From positions 1,984,001 to 2,048,000 of the forward strand of contig JAGYVD010000010.1 in assembly GCA_021209875.1 (NCBI GenBank): 64,000 bases of DNA, in the 5' to 3' direction. Under the pieces are notes generated by a model that was given only the letters and a program-made list of their open reading frames with translations, searched no databases and had not been told where the DNA came from. The position numbers and the translations under genes are program-made. The DNA comes from Rosellinia necatrix. Lineage: Eukaryota > Ascomycota > Sordariomycetes > Xylariales > Xylariaceae. Shown here one piece after another: positions 28,461 through 40,237 of the stretch; the first letter of the stretch is position 1, and each line of letters starts with the position of its first letter.

Positions 28461-29828
28461 CGTGTTGAGTCAACACGCACGCGCGGAAGCTCACTCACGC
28501 GTTTCTTCAACTTCCACACTTCTGACAATGACCTAACGAATTGACGAATTCAAAAGTATGTATTACCACAGCATGTAATTCGCATAAAAGAAACAGCTCA
28601 TCAAGCTGACGTAGACATGAATGTAATCACAAGATATGCGCCAGAAAGTGTTCGATATCAACTGTTCATACCTAGTCGTAGAGCTATCTATTTCCAGCCA
28701 AGATTACCCCTCAATGCGGTTATCTTATAAGTTTCTATTTCGTTCAATTATATCTAATAGGACTACGTGCCGTATGACACACGTGTCAACACCAGTATAG
28801 CCATACTAACAGCCAACCGAGTACTCGCTGCACGGCAGCTAACGTGTGAGAGTTAACGAATCCGAATCATTAGTTGCCAGGGTAAATACAGACGGTGGTG
28901 ATGCAAGGGACCCAGACGGGTTTCCCCTGAAGCAGCTGAGAAGCTGCCTACTGACACCCTTCAAAGATTTTGCGAAAACAAGTTTTCGCGATATTGTGAA
29001 CAGGGTTGCCATCGCCTACACCCCAAGTGCGATTAATGGTTCCCAGCGTGACGGCAAAGACCGGAGTACCCGTCCGAAGTCGCAGCTGTTGGAGCGAACA
29101 TATCAGTACAAGTATCGTGTAGCAATATAGAAAGCTTTTGCATTTTCTGTGTTTTGTTAGGGGTGCATACATGGTGTTTGGTCTTCGTCACGTCTGGGAG
29201 CTGCGAGTGGTTGTCGCTGAGTCGGTTCAGCTGTACCGGGATGGGGGGCGGTGCTGGAGGGTGACACAGAAATATCCCTTATTATTATATCACGGATTGG
29301 TTCTTGGCTCGCCAATATTCGTAACCGCTCCGCTCCTATTGGCTAGGCCTATTCATGTCAAAAACACATAGGGTTGATGAACAGTATTAAATAGTAGTTC
29401 TGGCTCTTCTATTCAACGTCCCTAATTATCAATTCCGTGGCTGATAACGAGATTTGTTTCGAAGGTTAGCTTGCATATATACATCTTACAAATGTATCAA
29501 TGTTGACGTTTTTCAACTACGTATAAATAGTAGATTTCGTAATAAACCTACTCTCTCTATGTACTTGTTTCAGGTAGCTTTCTGATACGCAATGACAGGG
29601 GGCGGTTTCCTACCGGTTTTTATAGTATTATATTTCAAGGCCATTGGTCCGTTTGTTTCGGAACATTTTGGTGCTACTAGCTGTGAAACGACCCAGTCTT
29701 TCTTTCGAGCATATAAAGCGTCGTATGGCATGCAGATATATCTTAGAATTAATTCACATAGAAACCCTCTTTCCTTTTCCCTGCTATTAAATGGGATCTT
29801 TTCGGATTACGTAAAATCGGTTTGAGCC
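28461..29828. other. Intergenic, AT-rich; no supportable gene
   Basis: Frames of 74-94 codons are present near 28846-29172 but match nothing recognisable and are not supported by splice sites. A perfect 8-bp inverted repeat with a 2-bp loop (GCGAAAAC / GTTTTCGC) sits at 28972-28989. Confidence 0.5.
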
Positions 29829-30763
29829 ATGAAATATAGTTATGTTCAGCCTGCGGATGTGGCTATATTCCGCCCTCCAGAGTTTGATGTTATCGACAAC
29901 CAAGTTGGTGTTGTCGAACTTGAGCCCCTTGGAGTTCCTGCAGTCCGAGAAAAACTCACAGGGGATGTTCAGTTCGTCTGTCGAGTCAAGGATTCGGCGG
30001 CAGGATATGTGTATCAGCCTGACCATTTGGCTGAATTCTGGTAGGAATCCATCGAATTATCTCCTGCTCATCTATATTTTTGGACTTACAATTTACTAAT
30101 TATAATGTCGAATAGTGCTACGGCTTATGTCTCTTCACGACGTATACGCTCACGGGGCAGAGTGAATACGGGGACTAACTACTGGATTTCATTGACGGAC
30201 GAAGAAAAAAATGATATTGTAGAAATTCCTTGCTATGTAGCATATAAACCGTTCGGTTTCGGAGTGTCCAGAGCTGGTATCGTAAGTTCCCATTTTAACC
30301 ATGCCTAAACTTCCTTTCACTCCGCTTAGGTCACTTTGAGAAAGAATGCTTCTGTAATTTTATTAAATATCATAACCACTAACTCCAGATATCGCAGTAT
30401 GTTGGTGTTCATGCTACCCTTCAGGATACCCAGAAATCATACATCTACATAGAGTTGAAATGGGCGCCGGGGAATTGTGCCGCACAGCGGGAATGTCGAG
30501 CCAACTACCACAGTTGCCAGATTGAGATGGAAATGGGTACATCGGAATTGGGTAGGTATAATTACCTTTGATTCTATAGTACTAGCTTGCCCTTGTTGGT
30601 CTTTACTGACCGTATCACGATGGTAGAAAATCTCGATAGCCTCTTAACGGATCTAGGCCCATTTTGGTTACAGGAATCTAAGGAGTTGGTAATAATGGAA
30701 CCGCAACCAGTAAGATATGGTGAGGCCCCTTCATACCTAGCCGGATCCTTCTCGGAGACATAA
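29829..30763 (+). CDS. Orphan five-exon gene, function unknown
   Basis: No long open frame marks this gene, but five exons join in frame into 233 aa: 29829-30040, 30116-30281, 30330-30353, 30389-30551 and 30627-30763 (stop TAA). Introns are 75, 48, 35 and 75 bp, with donors GTAGGA, GTAAGT, GTAATT and GTAGGT and acceptors ATAG, TTAG, CCAG and GTAG. The 24-nt exon 3 and 35-nt intron 3 are unusually small; skipping exon 3 (joining 30281 to 30389) also keeps the frame. A TGA lies directly before the ATG, so 29829 is the first start unless an upstream exon exists. The protein has no signal peptide or membrane segment. It has ordered-looking blocks (YWISLTDEEKNDIVEIPCYV, IYIELKWAPGNCAAQRECR) and an acidic end. 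I recognise no family. It lies in AT-rich, otherwise empty DNA, so it may be lineage-specific. Confidence 0.6.
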
Positions 30764-32150
30764 CTAGGGTGCCAGCGTTATGGCTTTATAAGAGGTAGTC
30801 TTTTTATTATAAAAGCGTCTTCGACTAGATAATAGGTAATAGTAGAATAGACTAATGTTGGCCATGCACAGATTTTTAAGGCGAGGAATACACTTTTAGT
30901 ACTTGCTGGGTTCGCTGACAAAACTGGATGAAGGGTGGATTGACTGTATCTAAAAAAAAATATAATTATTGGCGATATGTGGCCAGAGCTAGAGGGAAAA
31001 ATAGGGCTTAGAGATGATGCAGCAATATATAATAACAGTTCCGGTTTAAACTAATCTCACGATATATTCGACAAAGTCCTTGCTTCAGGAGGCAATAATG
31101 AATGATGACCCAATATCACCTATCTAAGGGATCTAATGAGCAGTAATAGACATTGAGGATTAACATTTTGCTAGCGGTGAAGGGTGAGATATCAGGTAAG
31201 CAGAAAAACAAAACTACAAGGATGTAAAAAGTATGTTTTGATCCTGTTTGCGAATATTACTCAATACTGTTAGTGGATATGCAGCCATTAGTATAAGGAA
31301 ACCCACATATTCGATTACCATGGCCACTACTGATATACTATAAATATTTTTTAATACCTCTATCTATTTATATTATGTAAGAGCATGTTCTAAACCCTTG
31401 TCACGTCGGCTGTGAATATATATGTGGCTGCAAACAGTCAAGTGTTCAACTTGATAGGGTTTTACTTTTCCTTGTTTTGAGTCCCCGCGATGATGATAAC
31501 CACAACGTTATAAATCTGTTTCGTGATTCCTTATATAGACAAATAGCAAAACAAGCAGTATAAAATGACTATAAACTAGCCTGCTAACAGGAACTTCGAA
31601 TAAAGCTAGTGGTTGAATACTTTCGATGTAATTGCAGGCAACGGAGCAGCCAATGAGGGGTATCGTGAAATTAAAGGCGCAATATCAACAATCACGAAAC
31701 ATGAATAGTTGCCGATAGAGCGTTTTTTAAGTTTGAATAGAGCTCCAATATTGTCTCAAGTGAAAGGTGTTACATAATTAGCATGGGTAAGCTCTGAAAC
31801 ATGATCCTATGCTCATAGCACGGAAAGTGTGTAATGCAGCCGGTGTCATTTATAAGCTACTCAAAACGATTCTGTTTTGCCTTGAGCATATTACTAAGTT
31901 TTCATGCTTGGTGTAGGTATCCCGGGGTATGTAATAGCTTTTGACATGTTCGTATATTCCTAACCTTGGCATATATCAAGTTTATCATTCAGCAGCTTAC
32001 TCACATCTTGCATTCGGCGACACGAAGTCCGCTTTACTAGTGACAAGTACCAGACGTCTCTTTAAGGAGGTCTGAGACGATTATCATCTCACCGCCGGCG
32101 AAAGCCGCCGCACGAGTTGCCACCACCGCTCTAAACCTAGATGAGTTTGA
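30764..32150. other. AT-rich intergenic region without genes
   Basis: Nearly every frame is closed within 60 codons on both strands and A+T is visibly higher than in the flanks. This may be degraded sequence such as an old mutated repeat, but no transposon motif or terminal repeat was recognised. Confidence 0.5.
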
Positions 32151-33537
32151 TTAAGCTTTCAACCCTGGATCCATCACCCTAGCTCGCTTACTAACCAGCG
32201 GGCTATCAGGGCTTAGATTCGCGACATCATGGGCATCTAAGCAAGCCTGCCGGCTCAACAGCACAGCCTGGCGGGTCCTCTGGCGCATCTCCGTCTCGAA
32301 GTCCTCCAGCGCCTGCGCCCGGGTTTTCGAGCCGCCGTGCCACAGCTTCAGCTCTTCTGTGAGCTTGCTCGCGTCCAATAACCCGTGGTTCGCAGCCTCG
32401 CCGCGATCTGTCACAGGCATTAGCAATCATCACCACGTGGCGACCGACCGCAACCCGTAGGCGGGCGGGTAGATGGGGCAGACGTACACATGGTCATAGG
32501 ATGCGCGGCATCGCCCAGCATGGTGACCAAGCCGCCGGCCTGCCACTCAACCGGCGGCCAATCCGCGATCTTGATCTCGCGCACGACGGTGCCGTCAGGT
32601 ACACGCTCGATGGCGCGCCGCAGCACCTCGTGGAATCCGCGCGCCGCGTCCCTCATCCGGGCCAGCCTCTCGGGGTTCGTGCGTGGGACCTCGCCCTCGG
32701 GCCCGGCCGCGGCGGGCCAGCTGAGGTTGATCTGCGCCTCGTAGTGTGGGCGCGCCGAGCCGGCGGTGCCGTTCGTCTCGGGCGTCGAGAGCACCGAGAA
32801 CCATAGGAAGTGGTTGGTCTGTGGGTGCGTGCCATTGAACAAGAGCGGATTGATGGCGCGTAGCGGCGCCATCTCCTCCTCGTCGAGCGTCGCCGTGACG
32901 CCTATGAAACGTATAGGGAGCGGCTGCAGTGCCCCGGCCTCACCGAGAAGCAGGGCTCGCGTGCGACTGCGGCCCCCGTCGGCGGCGATTAGCATGGCGC
33001 CATGGGCCGAAGTTCCGTCTGCGAATTGGACGACGATGCCGTTCCCGTCGGCACTGGGCGCGAAGGACGAGAGTGCCTTGCCCCAGCGGATGTCGAGTCC
33101 CTCCGCGAGGAGCTTTCGGAAACCCAAGCGGCTGACCCGCTTACGCGGACTAGGTGGGATAACGTATAGGGGCTCCAGAGTTTCGAGGTCTAGGAACAGG
33201 AAGCGGCCGGTGTCTATTTTACTAAGGTAAGCTCGTGTCATCTACCTACTTGGCCGTGCGAGTTTTGAGTTCGGGTCTTCGGACCTTGCCGTCCCTGCTC
33301 GGGGTCAACTTGCACATTGTCCACTCTGGTGAATAATTCACTAGGTAGACACTTTTCGAGGGCTTCGAGGGCCCAATTGATCGAGATCCCCCATCCTGCT
33401 GCTAGGGGATCGAAGCCTTGGTCGCGTTCGTATAGCTGAAAGGGGATGTTTTCTTTTTTGAGAGCTTGGGCGAGTGCCAATCCGACTATGCCGGCGCCAA
33501 CGATTATAACCGGTTGTGCGTCTTTAGAGAATCCCAT
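32151..33537 (-). CDS. FAD-dependent monooxygenase (three exons)
   Basis: Exons on the minus strand are 33285-33537, 32488-33213 and 32151-32407, with introns of 71 bp (33214-33284) and 80 bp (32408-32487, donor GTACGT, branch GCTAAT). The total is 411 aa, the normal size of PHBH-fold aromatic or polyketide hydroxylases. The N terminus carries the Rossmann motif (PVIIVGAGIVGLALAQAL, then a basic and acidic YERD). The second FAD motif reads MLGDAAHPMTMYRGEAANHG only across the intron 2 join, which supports the model. RSRTRALLLGE fits the NADPH-side helix of this fold. Start ATG 33537 (MGFSKDAQP) is preferred; in-frame ATGs upstream add up to 13 residues. The gene is divergent from the MFS permease at 34014, so the two may be co-regulated. 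The substrate is unknown. Confidence 0.85.
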
Positions 33538-34013
33538 AGCTACTCTCATATATGATATTGTGCTAGCAACTCGCACCTGGGCTCTCGTATGTGTTTTTGG
33601 GCCCTACTTTGTCATGTTAGTAGCGGGGTGGGCTAGAGTAGCGTATGTGTATTGATTCGTTACCACATGTCCCGGAGTACCAGATGAGGACTCATCATGC
33701 CACCCTGATTGTCTGGCTCCTATAGATTGTCATCTCTTCGCTTATCTAGATGCTGACGAAGAACCGATCATGGGTCACATTGTCAGCTTACATCTCGTAC
33801 ATTGGTGGGGGTTATATGGAGTACCCGAGGCAGAATACTCCTCTCATTTACCTCTACTCCGCATAAGATATAAAGAGTGCCATACCTAGCCTTATCTGGA
33901 TTCTTTGACTGCGTCGTACGATATTATAGAATACTAGCCATCTCCTGTGGATGAAAAATAGGAGGACAGCTTATACAACGACGCCGACTTTAGTTATACC
34001 AAACTATTTCTCC
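33538..34013. promoter_or_regulatory. Bidirectional promoter region of the monooxygenase and MFS genes
   Basis: 476 bp lie between the two divergent start codons. TATAAAGAG-like text occurs near 33870 on the plus strand. Assignment is from gene orientation; no binding site is claimed. Confidence 0.5.
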
Positions 34014-35628
34014 ATGGATAGTCAAGATAAGAACACTCGATGCGATGGTACCGAATCGCTCACTGGGCCATACTTGCCCCCGACAGGGATAGACGATAAA
34101 GTACTCTATCGTAAAATTGATGCTCATATCATTCCCCTCATGTTCGCGAGCTATTTCCTGCAGTTCCTGGACAAGGTGCTCATAAACTACGCCAACATCA
34201 TGGGCTTGCAACAAGATTTAGGAATGCACGGGCAACAGTTTAGCTGGTTGGCGTAAGCAGTTCCTGTCGTTATTTCCTTCTTGTTTCGGCAACTCTTCCG
34301 GCATCGTCGTCTTTCCAAGCCATAACCATTTTGTATGATCTTCTCACGGGACGGGTTCGAGGCGGTTGTAACTAATTCCATGTTATAGGACGGCCTTCTT
34401 CATCGCATACAGCGTTGCCGAGTTTCCACAAGGATGGCTGCTCCAAAAGTTCCCCCCTGCAACAGTGTTAGGGGTAAACGTTTTGCTATGGGGTATACTG
34501 GTGGGCTCCACAGCTGCCTGTCAGAACTTTGCGGGCTTGGTAGCGGTGCGGACTTTGCTGGGTGCTTGTGAGGCTGTTATCACTCCGGCGTTGATACTAA
34601 TCACAAGCCAATGGTACACCCGGCGCGAGAGCACACCGCGGTACGGGATTTGGTATTGTGGACTGGGCGTGGGGCAAATTGCTGGTGGACTCGTCTCTTT
34701 CGCGGCACAACATGGACCGAAAATGGCATCACTCTCCGGCTGGCGCATAATGTTCATTGCTGTGGGGATTTTTAATCTCGTCATAGCTGCACTAATTCTT
34801 CTCTTACTGCCGGATACACCCGACACCGCCTCCTGGTTAACCAAGAAAGAGAAGACGCGTGTCCGTGAGAAGCTGGCACTTGATCAAGCTGGTACTGGGA
34901 GGAAGGTGTTTCGGAAAGCTGCGTTGTTTGAAGCGCTATCCGATATTCACGCATGGATTCTTTTCTTGCTGACGGTCCTCATCGTTATACCCTCGGGTGT
35001 CGTTACATCCTTTAGCGCGACACTGATCGCGGGGTTTGGGTACGACTCTAAGAGCGCTGCGTTGCTTAATATCCCTTCCGGGGTCGTCTCGATTATCACC
35101 ACCCTGGGTTGCACGTATGCAATCCTAATGGACTTCCCGCGGTGGCTCGGCATCGTGCTCCTGATGGTGCCAACACTCATTGGCGCCGGCTTATTATCGT
35201 TCTATAAAGGTACCAAGGGTGGCGTTCTTGCGGGTATCTACCTCATCAACTTCGTCGTGGCGCCGTTAGCTCTCGTGTACGCTCTTGCGGGTGTTAATAC
35301 ACAAGGGTACACGAAGAAGGTGACTGTGAATGGGGTGATAGCGGTTGGTTTCGGAATTGCAAACATCATCGGCCCCCAGACATTTTTGAGCTGGGAGGCG
35401 CCAGGGTATATTAGTGCTAAGATAACTATCTTTGCGGTTAACGGGGCTGTTATCATCGTGGCGATCGTGCTGCGGTTGTTGTACGGATGGCGAAATACGC
35501 CGAGAATTGGGGAGAGACGAACTGAGCTTCATGCTCTGAGGAGTGGACGCATAGATATTTGGGCGCTCGAAAAGCTTGAAGGAGAAGAGACAGATATGCG
35601 GAATAAGGCTTTTGTGTATGTGTATTAA
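34014..35628 (+). CDS. MFS permease, anion:cation symporter (Dal5-like) family (two exons)
   Basis: Exon 1 is 34014-34252 and exon 2 is 34389-35628, with a 136-bp intron (GTAAGC...TATAG). The joined frame gives 492 aa. The join restores FSWLATAFFIAY...EFPQGWLLQ, the TM2 region typical of ACS/Dal5-type permeases. About twelve hydrophobic segments follow, with family-like text in the GRFLLG position (AVRTLLGACEAVITPALILI) and a QWYTRRE block. The central loop is basic and the C-terminal tail is charged (RIGERRTELHALRSGRIDIW). Such transporters take up organic anions, vitamins or small peptides at the plasma membrane; the substrate cannot be read here. Start 34014 is preferred; an in-frame ATG at 33951 would add 21 residues. 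The gene is divergent from the FAD monooxygenase, as in small catabolic modules. Confidence 0.85.
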
Positions 35629-35654
35629 TACACGGGTGGGTGCTGGTGGTTGGC

Positions 35655-35670
35655 GGGGGGGGGGGGGGGG
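35655..35670. repeat. Poly-G homopolymer
   Basis: Sixteen consecutive G residues lie about 27 bp downstream of the MFS stop codon, in the presumed 3' untranslated region. Confidence 0.85.
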
Positions 35671-35830
35671 TAAATTGGCGCGAACTGGTAAATGCTGATT
35701 GATATACAGACTAGTTAGCTTTCACGATTCCCGGTGGAGTTTGGGCTGAACAATTGTTGAAATTTTTTTGATTGGGTATAATTTTGATGAGGAGGACTGT
35801 AATTTATGAGCCAAAATTGGCGCAGACGTT

Positions 35831-37242
35831 CTATATTTGTCGAGTCTCCTTTCCGACCATCTCTGGCCGCTCGACTTCCCACTCATCCCTTAACACTGCA
35901 AATGTCAAGTCGGTGACCAACAAACTCTGCCCTAGGCTCCAGACCAACGTGATGGCGTAGAAGAAATTTGCATTACCGCTGCCGGCATAGATCCAGAGGT
36001 AATAGAAAGCGGGACCTAAGAATGCGGAGTAGAGTATTGTGGATGCTGCGAAGAAGGTATATCGCATTAGGGGGAAGACGTGACGGAACAGAGGCACGGC
36101 GGCCAAAGATAAACTAATATCTGCAATGCTAGGATATGGTTTGAAGATGCTGAAGATGCCGAGGAGGATGGTGAGAACGGCGAGGGGTTGTGTGCGGATG
36201 CGTATCGACAGACCACCAACATATGAGGCGAGATGTAACCAGAATACACCCAGGAAGAATGACCTAAAACTATCGAACATTTCGATAAAGAAGTACCACC
36301 AGAGGCCCACATTAGGGGTTAGGTCTGTAAGCGTGAGCTGAATGCCGTAGGTTGAAGAAAAAAACTCCCACGACCCGGTTAGGGCATACGATATAGCGAA
36401 CAGCACCGAGAGAGACACGGTAACAGTGAGACCCATGGTGCCGCTGAACTGTACAAGAGAAGGTATTCCATTTGACTGGCGCTGTCGATCATAGGCAAGG
36501 AGGACCAGAGGGGGTAGCAGGAGGATCGGGTACATGGAGAGATAGGCGGCGAAGGAGAGGGCCAGCATTGACGTGAAGGCGTTACCGGAAATGGCCTTGG
36601 CGATGGCATGGAGAATGGCGCACGTCGTAAAGACATTGGTTGGCCGGCCTAGACAGGTGGCGATAGTGAAGGGGTTGAAGAGAAAGCTACGGCGCATTAG
36701 CAGACGTCCCGACATGCCGTCAGAGAGACGGCACCCAACGGCGCATGTGCAAATATTTACATCGCAGCAACCACGTAACCGCTCCATTTTCTATCCTTGC
36801 GGGCCGAGGCGAACAGCTTCGACACGGCGGCCTCGCCCGACTCGGCGATTTGGTAGAGGGCGTCGGCGCTGACTATGTCGACGAGGATGTACAGCAGGTA
36901 TGTGAAGAAGGGGTACGTCGAGGGGTCGGGGAGGAGGGAGAAGAGCGGCAGGAGGAGAGGTGCCTGGTGGTAGACGCCGCCGTCGTACGGCGACACATTG
37001 TGGTTGTAGAGGAACAGGCCCTCTTGCACTAGATCACGGGCGCGTCAGCATTGGCCCTCCCCGTGTCCGCCATCGGCTGCCATCTCACATCGCTTGAAGC
37101 TCGTGACGGGGGTCGAGACCTCGACACGGTTGGTCAGGAGGTTCGGGAGCGCGGGAAAGAAGGTGAAGAGTGCGAGTCGGAGGGCGGCGGCGGCGGTGTA
37201 GAGACCGGCTGCGTCCTGGAAACCCATTTTACCGTCGCTCAT
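35831..37242 (-). CDS. GAB1: GPI transamidase subunit PIG-U/GAB1 (three exons)
   Basis: Exons on the minus strand are 37089-37242, 36761-37028 and 35831-36686, with introns of 60 bp (37029-37088, branch CTGAC) and 74 bp (36687-36760, branch CTAAT). The total is 425 aa. The joined protein reads SFKRLQEGLFLYNHNVSPYDGG across intron 1, followed by GVYHQAPLLLPLF, and FLFNPFTIATCLGRPTNVFT after intron 2; these are hallmark blocks of PIG-U/Cdc91. The rest is a series of hydrophobic segments typical of this multi-pass ER membrane protein. PIG-U is part of the complex that attaches GPI anchors to proteins in the ER. ATG 37242 (MSDGKMGFQDA) is the first start; ATG 37224 is possible. The gene converges on the MFS gene (35628) with only about 200 bp between the stops. 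Confidence 0.9.
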
Positions 37243-37765
37243 GTCCAACTCCCATCATCGGCGACAGAAGGCTTGTTTGACACACACTCATTCGCTTGGG
37301 GGGCCTGGTGGGTGGTTCTGATCGTGTCGACAAAACTATGGGTCTTACGGCGCAGTAGTTAAGTTGTGTACAGCTGTATGTTAACCTGGTCCAGTACCAC
37401 CATGTAGGCACTACCTACCTAGGCAAGGTAAGGTACTACTACCCTGATACGGTTAGTTAGTCGGTAAAGTATTATGACCAAGCATGTCGAGGCATGGCGT
37501 CTATCATTTGCTGTTCTTCATTGGCTAGTTTTTATTTGAACGGGAAGTGGGACTACCAGAGTTATCGATAAGGTAGTAGTGCCAGTGCTGGCTGGTGATT
37601 TGGGGAAGCTAGGAAAAAAAGTCAAAAGGCCCCGCCAAAGCTGTCCGTTATCGATTGCTGGAACAAGTAGTTCTGCTTGGGGTCGTCTGAAATTTCCCAT
37701 AACGCTTCCTTCGTCGACCCGAGATCAGGAGTTCAAACAGGCCGTAACCCCAATTGATATTCATA

Positions 37766-39916
37766 ATGGGTAGGATAAAGAAGAAAGGCGAGGCTGGTAA
37801 TGCCAAAAACTACATTACTCGCACACAAGCCGTCAAGAAGCTCCAAATCAGTCTCCCAGATTTCCGGAAGCTGTGCATATGGAAAGGGTAAGAAGGGTTC
37901 TTGTCTTGCTTCTCTGTTGTCGCGATGGGGTTTACGCCATACATTTTTCAGTTGTTGTTGTTGTTGTTGTTGTTGTTATTGTTGTTGCTGCTGCATGCCG
38001 AGCGCTAACATCTTTATAGCATCTTCCCTAGAGAGCCAAGAAATCGGAAGAAGGCCTCGAAAAGCTCGACCGCCTCGACCACCTTCTACTACGCCAAGGA
38101 TATCCAGTTCCTCCTGCACGAGCCGCTGTTACAGAAGTTTCGGGAACAGAAGACTCTGGAGAAAAAGATCTCTAAAGCTCTTGGCCGTGGCGATGTCGGC
38201 GATGCGAGCCGACTCGAGCGCAATGCGTCGAGGCCAGAGAAGACTGGCAAACCGCGCTACACCCTCGACCATGTGATTCGAGACCGTTACCCGACATTCG
38301 TCGACGCCCTGCGCGACCTCGACGACTGCCTTTCCATGCTCTTCTTATTCGCAAATCTGCCTTCCACTTCGACAGTGCCCGCCAAGATGATCGCCCGCTG
38401 CGAGCGCTTGTGTCTAGAATTTCAACACTACCTCATCGTTTCGCAGAGCTTGCGCAAATCCTTCCTGTCCATCAAGGGCATCTACTACCAAGCGAATATC
38501 CAAGGCGAGGACATACTATGGCTCGCTCCTTACAAGTTCAACCAGCGGGTTGTTGGAGATATTGACTTTAGGATCATGGGCACTTTTGTCGAATTCTACA
38601 TGACTCTCCTCGGTTTTGTCAATTTTAGGCTATACACATCCGTCGGTCTGAAGTACCCGCCTAAATTTGACCAAAATAAAGATAATGAAGCAGCTGAGCT
38701 TGCAGCCTTCAAACTTGAGGGCAACCACGCCGCTCCCGTATCGAGCGAGCCGGCCAGGTTATCGGATGGTGACTCTGTCGCCCAACCCGATCCCCAGACC
38801 CAAGCTGAGGTAAATAAACTCATCCGACAGATGAAGGACGCCGCAGTCGATGGAGACCAAACCGAAGCCATTCCAGAGATAGACGAAGCGACCGACACTA
38901 TAGATAAATTTGAGCCGGCTGCGCCCGGTGGCGATGTTCTCCCTCAGCCTACTTACTCTGGTGACGAGCCGGGGTCATTATTCGCGAACTGCACATTTTA
39001 TCTGTCTCGAGAAACGCCCAGACAGTCATTAGAATTTATTCTCAGAGCGTTTGGGTGCAAACGCATTGGTTGGGACTCCGTTTTAGGCGAAGGCGCATAT
39101 ACGACCAACGAACACGACCCGTCTATTACTCATCAGATTGTCGATCGTCCGGTGGTCCGGGCTACCATGGAAGAAGACGAGGGTGAAGACAACCAGACTT
39201 CTCAGAAACTCGCATCGAACCAAAGGATGCCGGGGCGTATTTACATACAGCCGCAATGGGTCTGGGATAGTGTTAATGACGAGGAATTGAAGCGGCCGGA
39301 CGAATATGCGCCGGGTGCTCAGTTACCGCCCCATTTGAGCCCCTTCGTGCAGAACACGCAAGGTGCATATGATCCGACACTACCTCTCAAAGACCAGGAA
39401 ACCGAAGGAGAAGCTCTGGAGGATAGCGACGAAGAAGCGGACGAAGAGGACGAAGAAGACAGTTTTGCCGTTAAAAAACCTAAAGCTGCTAATGGGATGG
39501 ATATTGATGGGTCTGATGATGAGGAAGACGAAGATGACAATGGTTCATTTGGAGGCTTTTCTGGAGGTGAAGAATCTGCCGAAGGGGAGGACGGGGAGGA
39601 CGGGGAGGATGAGGATGAGGATGAGTCCGAAGAACTTCGGAATCAACAAGAACTTGAGGCAGAACTTAGCGGCAAGCCTGTCAAGCAGACTAAGGTGAAT
39701 GCTCAATCGCGGAAGTTAGAAGCAAAGAAGAAGCTAGCACAAAAGGCCAAAGAAGAGGCGGAAGAGATTGAACGGGCCAAGGGAATGCTGAGCAAGAAGA
39801 AGCGGAAATTGTTCGAGCAGATGCAATACACCAACAATAAAAAGAGCGCCGAGGACCAGAAACTCCGTCAAAAGAGGAGAAAATTGGAGAAACAGAAGGC
39901 ACGGGAAAAGGCGTAA
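37766..39916 (+). CDS. NOP7: Pescadillo homologue, ribosome biogenesis factor (two exons)
   Basis: Exon 1 is 37766-37887 and exon 2 is 38020-39916, with a 132-bp intron. The joined frame gives 672 aa. The N terminus ([19 protein letters not shown], then [20 protein letters not shown] across the join) is the diagnostic Pescadillo domain start. [20 protein letters not shown] and [18 protein letters not shown] continue the domain. A BRCT region lies near residues 360-470 ([19 protein letters not shown] ... [11 protein letters not shown]). The C terminus has a long acidic tract and a basic coiled-coil tail, as usual. The protein acts in the nucleolus with Erb1 and Ytm1 (PeBoW complex) in 27S pre-rRNA processing and 60S assembly. 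The intron contains a GTT microsatellite (37951-37993). It shares an upstream region of about 520 bp with GAB1. Confidence 0.95.
37951..37993. repeat. GTT trinucleotide microsatellite in the NOP7 intron
   Basis: About fourteen GTT-type units with one ATT interruption lie between the donor and the branch point (GCTAAC near 38004) of the single NOP7 intron. Confidence 0.88.
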
Positions 39917-40237
39917 GGAACTGTTTAATCGGGCTGTTTATAATACCACAATAAGATTACTCTGATATTGCTACTTCGGCTCAGCCATGTTGTGAAATAT
40001 TGTGTGTCCCACCTTCTGCGAGGTCGGGAGCTTCTGGCGTGAAATTGACGCGAGCTTTTATCAAAATCTAAAAATTTCACTTCTTTCCTTTCTTTTTTTT
40101 TCTTTTCCCCTTCTCTCTCTTTCTCTCCCTCCCTCCATGAACGACTTGGTTACTGGTTGAACCCACCAGCATCGTGCCCCATCTGTTCACAAAATCTTTT
40201 AATTCAATCATGTCAACAATTGCATCACAATTAAAAC
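39917..40237. other. Intergenic between NOP7 and the Rrn9-domain gene
   Basis: 320 bp, with a long TTTC/CTTT pyrimidine tract on the plus strand at 40080-40135. This is a common feature of fungal promoters just before the transcription start and fits the gene that begins at 40238. Confidence 0.5.
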
